Shown here piece after piece: positions 6,569 to 10,265 of a stretch of 10,265 bases of DNA. This DNA comes from Chloroflexota bacterium (GTDB lineage Bacteria; Chloroflexota; Anaerolineae; Anaerolineales; UBA4823), in contig DAOVXM010000054.1 in the NCBI GenBank assembly GCA_030636125.1, positions 1-10,265 of the forward strand. Direction: 5' to 3'. Below the pieces are notes generated by a model. That model saw nothing but the letters and a program-made list of their open reading frames with translations. It searched no databases and was not told the origin of the DNA. The first letter of the stretch is position 1, and each line of letters starts with the position of its first letter. The position numbers and the translations under genes are program-made.

Positions 6569-6583
6569 AGACGATTGTCGATT
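6569..6583. promoter_or_regulatory. Candidate GntR operator 2 (hydroxylase side)
   Basis: AGACGA-TTG-TCGATT repeats the core CGATTGTCG (6572-6580) of operator 1 and has the same dyad centre. Taken with its flanks, CAGACGATTGTCGAT resembles the minus-strand reading of operator 1, CAGACGACAATCGAC (12 of 15 positions). It lies on the predicted transcription start of the hydroxylase gene. Confidence 0.5.
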
Positions 6584-6771
6584 AGATGTCCAATAAATGA
6601 TACAGTGGCGTAAAACTCCGTGACCTCTGTGTTATTTCGGATATTTGCCTTGAGCACTACTGGAAATGGTGACCAGCCCTATTTGATTTGTGATTCTTAT
6701 CAGCAGAGTAATAGTTTACAATTGTATTGGGTTCGCAGATTGAATTTCATTTTTCCTCTGGAGGTGCAAGG
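6584..6771 (+). promoter_or_regulatory. Long 5' leader of the hydroxylase gene
   Basis: About 190 bases between operator 2 and the start codon hold no convincing gene. A GGAGG ribosome-binding site lies at 6760-6764. Minor dyads are visible (TGAT/ATCA at 6691-6702; CTGG/CCAG near 6660-6676), but no purine, Moco or other riboswitch core that I recognise. A weaker internal promoter near TTTACA (6715-6720) cannot be excluded. Confidence 0.35.
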
Positions 6772-9339
6772 ATGAATTTTATTTTAAATGGTGGCGAGAA
6801 AGAATTTTCCGGTGATCCTGAGATGTCGCTATTGACCTATCTCCGGGAATATGAGGGTATCATATCGCCGAAAGATGGTTGCTCACCACAAGCTGCCTGT
6901 GGGGCATGCACCGTTGATCTCAATGGCAAAGCCGTTCTTTCCTGCGTCATTCTTATGAAAAAGGTGGCGGCTGGTGTTGTCACTACGACCGAAGGCTTGG
7001 GCGCATACCGGCAGAGGGTTTTCGCCAATGCGTTTGCGGAGAAGGGCGGCGTGCAGTGTGGTTTTTGTATCCCGGGGATTGTCATGCGCGCCAACGCGCT
7101 GCTCAATAAAGACGCTGACCCAACCCGCGCTGAGGTAGAACAGGCGCTGACGCCCAACCTATGCCGCTGCACCGGATATAAAAAAATTGTCGATTCGATC
7201 CTTTATGCGGCTGAAGCCATTCGCAATGAGGAAGAAATACCAGATCCAAGCGGGGAGGGACATATTGGCTCCCGCCAGCCCAAGTACCAGGCGCAAAAAC
7301 TGGTTCTGGGACAGCATCAATATGTTGACGATATCAAGCTCGAGGGGATGGTCTACGGGGCTTTGAAGTTTAGCGATCACCCACGCGCCCGTGTGATCAG
7401 TATTAATACCAGCCAGGCAGAGGAATTGCCAGGCGTTTTACGTGTTCTCACGGCTGTGGATGTGCCTGGAGAGCGGACAATTGGCTTGATCCGCCAGGAT
7501 TGGCCACTGATGATCGCTAGCGGGGAGACTACCCGTTATGTGGGAGATGTGTTAGCAGGGATTGTGGCTGAAACGGAAGCCATCGCGCGCCAAGCAGTGG
7601 CACGCATCCAGGTCGACTATGAGGTGCTGGAACCCGTCACCGATATGCACAAAGCGCTTGAACCGGGCGCACCGGAAGTTCACGAAGGTGGCAATCTCCT
7701 CTCACACACAAAGATCAAGCGCGGCGATATGGATAAAGCCAGGTCAGAGTCGGCGTTTGTCGCTCAAGGCATCTATGAAACCCAGAGGATCGAGCACGGC
7801 TATATGGAGCCGGAAGTGTCGATTGCCTATCCAAACAGGGATGGTATAGAGGTGCTGTCACAGGGGCAGGGTATTTATGAGGACCGGGTGCAAATCGCCA
7901 AGCTGCTCGGCTTGCCCTTAGAAAAGGTGCGCGTTATCCTGGTCCCGAACGGGGGTGGGTTCGGTGGGAAGGAGGACCTGAGCGTGCAAGGGCATGCCGC
8001 CTTGATGGCACAAGACCTAGGAATTCCCGTTAAGGTCAGGCTGACCCGTGACGAGTCCATCCTGATGCACCCCAAACGCCATCCAGTCTGGATGGATTAC
8101 AGCGTTGGCTGCGACAAAGCGGGCAAGTTGACTTTTGTGCAAGCACGCTTCATTGGCGATACCGGCGCGTATGCCTCGGTGGGTATGAAGGTGCTGGAGC
8201 GCGCCGCGGGTCACGCCACAGGCGCGTACCATGTGCCGGTTGCCGACCTCGAAGCGCAGGCGGTGTACACCAACAATGTACCCTGTGGGGCCATGCGCGG
8301 TTTTGGTGTCAACCAGGCTGCATTTGGGCTGGAAAGCTGCCTGGATGAATTGTGCGAGCAGGGGGGCTTTGACCGCTGGCATCTCCGCTTTGACAATGCC
8401 CTACAAACCGGCGGGATAACCGCTACCGGGCAGACCATCAAGGGTGGCGCGGGTGTGCGGGAGACTCTGCTGGCCGTCAAAGATGAGTTCTACCGTGCCA
8501 AGTACGCCGGGTTGGCCTGCGGTCTCAAGAATACCGGGGTCGGTAATGGTATGGCGGATGTTGCCTCAGCCCGTATTACCATTGTGGCCGAAGATAAGCT
8601 GGTAATTGACCATGGCTGGACGGAGATGGGGCAGGGCGTCAATACGATTGCAACGCAAGTGGTGTGTAATGAAACCGGCCTCGACCCCAGCATAATCGAG
8701 GTACGCATCGATACCGCCGCCGGGCAAAAAGCCGGCATGACCACCGCCTCACGCGCTACTTCCCTGGTGGGGAACGCTCTGATCGAGACCTGCAAGGGGC
8801 TGAAAGCGGACTTGGAGTCTCACTCGCTAGCTGATCTGGTTGGTAAGCAGTACCAGGGTGAGTGGATGGTGGATTGGACCACCAAGATCGGGGCTGAGGT
8901 GGAGGAAGTGAAGACCCATTATTCTTACAGCTATGCAGCCCAATTGGTGGTGCTGTATGAAGAAGGGCATATCCAAAAGGTGACCGCGGCTCACGACGCC
9001 GGCAAGATCTTTAACCCGACCTTGTTTGAAGGCCAGGTGGAGGGCTCCATCCATATGGGGTTGGGATATGCCACCAGCGAGGAAATGATCATGGAGGGCG
9101 GCTACCCCAAGAGCACCCGCCTGCGGCAGATGGGCATCCTACGGGCGAAGGAGATGCCTGAGATTGAGGTGATCGGGGTTGAAGTGCCCGACCCTTACGG
9201 GCCATATGGTGCCAAAGGGGTGGGCGAGATTGGCCTGGTGCCCACGGCGGCGGCGGTGGCTAACGCACTCTACCAGTACGATGGTGTACGCCGTAATAAG
9301 CTGCCCATGTCGATCCCGAAACGCCGGGGTCGGCGGTAA
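6772..9339 (+). CDS. Molybdopterin hydroxylase, selenium-dependent xanthine dehydrogenase type ([2Fe-2S] + Moco domains fused)
   Basis: A cytoplasmic xanthine oxidase-family hydroxylase, 855 residues, in which small and large subunits are fused and the FAD domain is absent. Residues 1-75 are a plant-type [2Fe-2S] domain with C37, C43, C46 and C58. Residues 80-150 are the second [2Fe-2S] domain with C96-x2-C99 and C131-x-C133. From about 165 comes the molybdopterin domain: GQG at 365-367, GGGFGGKE at 394-401, AMRGFG at 507-512, EMGQGVNT at 618-625 and GAKGVGEIG at 813-821, where E819 matches the catalytic Glu. Architecture, length and the start (MNFILNGG, DPEMSLLTYLRE, SPKDGC, QAACGACTV) match the Se-dependent molybdenum hydroxylase family (TIGR03311-like), whose selenium is a labile Mo ligand, not selenocysteine. 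GGAGG at 6760-6764, 7 bases before the ATG, fixes the start. Family secure; xanthine as substrate is probable, supported by the divergent purine-type importer. Confidence 0.9.
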   Translation: MNFILNGGEKEFSGDPEMSLLTYLREYEGIISPKDGCSPQAACGACTVDLNGKAVLSCVILMKKVAAGVVTTTEGLGAYRQRVFANAFAEKGGVQCGFCIPGIVMRANALLNKDADPTRAEVEQALTPNLCRCTGYKKIVDSILYAAEAIRNEEEIPDPSGEGHIGSRQPKYQAQKLVLGQHQYVDDIKLEGMVYGALKFSDHPRARVISINTSQAEELPGVLRVLTAVDVPGERTIGLIRQDWPLMIASGETTRYVGDVLAGIVAETEAIARQAVARIQVDYEVLEPVTDMHKALEPGAPEVHEGGNLLSHTKIKRGDMDKARSESAFVAQGIYETQRIEHGYMEPEVSIAYPNRDGIEVLSQGQGIYEDRVQIAKLLGLPLEKVRVILVPNGGGFGGKEDLSVQGHAALMAQDLGIPVKVRLTRDESILMHPKRHPVWMDYSVGCDKAGKLTFVQARFIGDTGAYASVGMKVLERAAGHATGAYHVPVADLEAQAVYTNNVPCGAMRGFGVNQAAFGLESCLDELCEQGGFDRWHLRFDNALQTGGITATGQTIKGGAGVRETLLAVKDEFYRAKYAGLACGLKNTGVGNGMADVASARITIVAEDKLVIDHGWTEMGQGVNTIATQVVCNETGLDPSIIEVRIDTAAGQKAGMTTASRATSLVGNALIETCKGLKADLESHSLADLVGKQYQGEWMVDWTTKIGAEVEEVKTHYSYSYAAQLVVLYEEGHIQKVTAAHDAGKIFNPTLFEGQVEGSIHMGLGYATSEEMIMEGGYPKSTRLRQMGILRAKEMPEIEVIGVEVPDPYGPYGAKGVGEIGLVPTAAAVANALYQYDGVRRNKLPMSIPKRRGRR

Positions 9340-9362
9340 GTATTAGCGCTTATAAGTTCCTG

Positions 9363-9414
9363 AGAAACGGCATCGCTGTGTAGCACTCCAGTGCTACACA
9401 GCGATGCCGTTTTT
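9363..9414 (+). terminator. Strong rho-independent terminator of the hydroxylase gene
   Basis: A perfect 22-bp stem (9365-9386 with 9391-9412), extendable by a G-U and an A-U pair, has a TCCA loop and ends in a run of five T (9410-9414). It begins 24 bases past the stop codon and isolates the downstream tetR gene. The stem is longer than most terminators. Confidence 0.9.
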
Positions 9415-9456
9415 GGGAAACTGGCGGGAGGTCTTTTGTTGACTCTATTTTTACCC

Positions 9457-9485
9457 TTGACAAGTGTGTGAATGTTGTGTATAAT
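9457..9485 (+). promoter_or_regulatory. Consensus sigma70-type promoter of the tetR gene
   Basis: TTGACA (9457-9462) and TATAAT (9480-9485) are both perfect consensus with a 17-base spacer. The transcription start should be about 9492, giving a leader of about 34 bases. Such a strong promoter is expected to be held down by a repressor, probably TetR itself. Confidence 0.85.
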
Positions 9486-9501
9486 CCAAACAATGTTAGG
9501 T
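9471..9501. repeat. Direct repeat flanking the tetR -10 box, possible operator
   Basis: AATGTTGTGT (9471-9480) and AATGTTAGGT (9492-9501) match at 8 of 10 positions and start 21 bases apart, two helical turns. They bracket the -10 box. TetR proteins usually bind inverted repeats, so this is only a candidate site. Confidence 0.35.
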
Positions 9502-9525
9502 AAACGAAAGGTGTAATATTGCCCT

Positions 9526-10155
9526 ATGACTGAATTGACACCCCGAGAACGCAGGCACGCTCGCACCCGCCAGGAGATCTTAGATACCGCCTTAGTGATT
9601 TTAAATGAAGGTGGTCCTGAGGGGCTATCTTTACGGGAAATTGCCCGCAGGGTTGATTACAGCCCTGCAGGTTTGTACGAATACTTCGACAGCAAGGATG
9701 ACATCATCGATGCATTATGCCTTGAGGCTGATCGGCGGCTGCTATCTTACTTAAAATCCGTTCCCACAACACTTCCTCCGGATGAATACCTGGTAGAACT
9801 CGGTTTAGCGTATGTGCGCTACGCCAGCAACAATCGCGATCACTTCCTCTTGCGGGCAACCCGGTTGGCGCCTGAGATGCCACCTGTACCTTTCGCTGAA
9901 CTTGACCCTGGCGAGACTTTTGGCCTTTTACTAAACGCCGTCCAGGCCGCTATCGATGCCGGCATCATCCACACCAGGGAAGAATATGGGCTCATTGAAA
10001 TCGCTTATAGCATGTGGGCGCTCGGTCACGGGCTAGCGACTCTACAAGTAACTAATTTGAGCAATGTTGAGTTCGATTATGAGAGCGCGGACCGGGCTGC
10101 AATCCAAACCTTTATCCGGGGAGTAGGTAGTGTTCCGTCAAAAAAAGATTGTTAA
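9526..10155 (+). CDS. TetR/AcrR-family transcriptional regulator with WHG-type C-terminal domain
   Basis: A one-component repressor, 209 residues. Residues 12-60 are the TetR DNA-binding domain: RTRQEILDTALVILNEGGPEG followed by the helix-turn-helix LSLREIARRVDYSPAGLYEYF (34-54), with the typical FDSKDDI continuation. The C-terminal ligand/dimer domain carries the WHG pattern, MWALGHGLATL, with W164, H168 and G169 (PF13305-like). The ATG at 9526 is the only sensible start; the purine-rich GAAAGGTG (9506-9513) is a weak and distant ribosome-binding site. It has its own strong promoter and is insulated from the hydroxylase gene by a terminator, so a shared role is not indicated. A matching -35-like motif downstream (10231-10240) hints that it controls a following gene outside the window. 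The effector is unknown. Confidence 0.9.
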   Translation: MTELTPRERRHARTRQEILDTALVILNEGGPEGLSLREIARRVDYSPAGLYEYFDSKDDIIDALCLEADRRLLSYLKSVPTTLPPDEYLVELGLAYVRYASNNRDHFLLRATRLAPEMPPVPFAELDPGETFGLLLNAVQAAIDAGIIHTREEYGLIEIAYSMWALGHGLATLQVTNLSNVEFDYESADRAAIQTFIRGVGSVPSKKDC

Positions 10156-10182
10156 GTAAGAATAGATTATGTACGGAACACT
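10129..10182. repeat. Inverted repeat spanning the tetR stop codon
   Basis: AGTGTTCCGT (10129-10138) and ACGGAACACT (10173-10182) are perfect 10-bp inverted copies with a 34-base AT-rich loop holding the stop codon. The right arm is followed by TTAAGCTTT. It may act as a weak terminator, or the arms could be remnants of mobile-element ends; neither is shown. Confidence 0.45.
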
Positions 10183-10186
10183 TTAA

Positions 10187-10244
10187 GCTTTGCCAAGGGT
10201 TTTGTCACCCGGATATCGAATGAAGCTTTCACCCTTGACAAAGC
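10187..10244. promoter_or_regulatory. Imperfect inverted repeat with a -35-like box upstream of the next gene
   Basis: GCTTTGCCAAGGGT (10187-10200) and ACCCTTGACAAAGC (10231-10244) are inverted copies matching at 13 of 14 positions, with 30 bases between. The right arm contains a perfect TTGACA (10235-10240); its -10 box would fall at the window's end and is not convincing in the bases shown. The string ACCCTTGACAA also occurs at the tetR promoter (9453-9463), suggesting a shared control site. Confidence 0.4.
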
Positions 10245-10265
10245 AGTAGTCATTCCAGAGGGTAG

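Noticed and set aside
6472..6657. Small minus-strand open frame in the divergent promoter region
   Set aside because: It overlaps both predicted promoters and operators and has no ribosome-binding site or recognisable motif.
6590..6700. Possible purine riboswitch in the hydroxylase leader (GGATATTTGCC resembles part of the purine aptamer)
   Set aside because: The conserved three-helix core and loop sequences are not present; the resemblance is limited to a few bases.
6727..6771. Extended hydroxylase start at a TTG codon, adding 15 residues
   Set aside because: The added stretch has no family similarity, while the ATG at 6772 has a GGAGG site at 7-base spacing and begins exactly at the conserved ferredoxin-domain start.
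10156..10200. Minus-strand promoter (TTGGCA ... CATAAT) reading back into tetR
   Set aside because: The spacing to the best -10 box is 19 bases and no minus-strand gene follows, so support is too weak.

Overview
The window looks like a bacterial chromosome of moderate GC content, most plausibly an anaerobe or facultative anaerobe. The transporter, the selenium/molybdenum-type hydroxylase and the overall style would fit Chloroflexota (Anaerolineae). This placement is an inference from protein style, not from a marker gene. No tRNA, rRNA, CRISPR array or intact insertion sequence was seen.

Layout, left to right. (1) 1-629, minus strand: an AT-rich MntA/HepT toxin-antitoxin pair. The hepT gene runs off the left edge; mntA has its own promoter and is probably translated from a leaderless mRNA. 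(2) 681-710: a hairpin that closes the next operon. (3) 762-6431, minus strand: a five-gene operon read right to left. It encodes a GntR/HutC regulator, two BPD_transp_2 permeases, a BMP-family lipoprotein and a double-domain ABC ATPase, that is, a complete purine/nucleoside-type (NupNOPQ/BmpA-NupABC-like) importer with its own regulator. Two hairpins lie between the lipoprotein and ATPase genes. (4) 6432-6771: a divergent control region with two mirror-arranged sigma70-type promoters. Each is followed, at or just after its start point, by a site carrying the 9-mer CGATTGTCG. (5) 6772-9339, plus strand: an 855-residue [2Fe-2S]-molybdopterin hydroxylase of the selenium-dependent xanthine dehydrogenase type, ending in a strong terminator. 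(6) 9457-10155, plus strand: a TetR-family regulator behind a perfect TTGACA-17-TATAAT promoter. (7) 10156-10265: inverted repeats and a -35-like box that probably lead into a gene beyond the window.

How the genes fit together (inference): the GntR protein probably represses both its own importer operon and the divergent hydroxylase through the paired sites. The importer would bring in a purine base or nucleoside, and the hydroxylase would oxidise a purine such as hypoxanthine or xanthine. The binding protein appears to lack the usual ribose-contacting Asp and Lys positions, which hints at a free base as ligand. The hydroxylase carries no FAD domain and no FAD subunit is encoded nearby, so its electron acceptor lies elsewhere. 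The toxin-antitoxin pair and the TetR gene appear to be independent neighbours.
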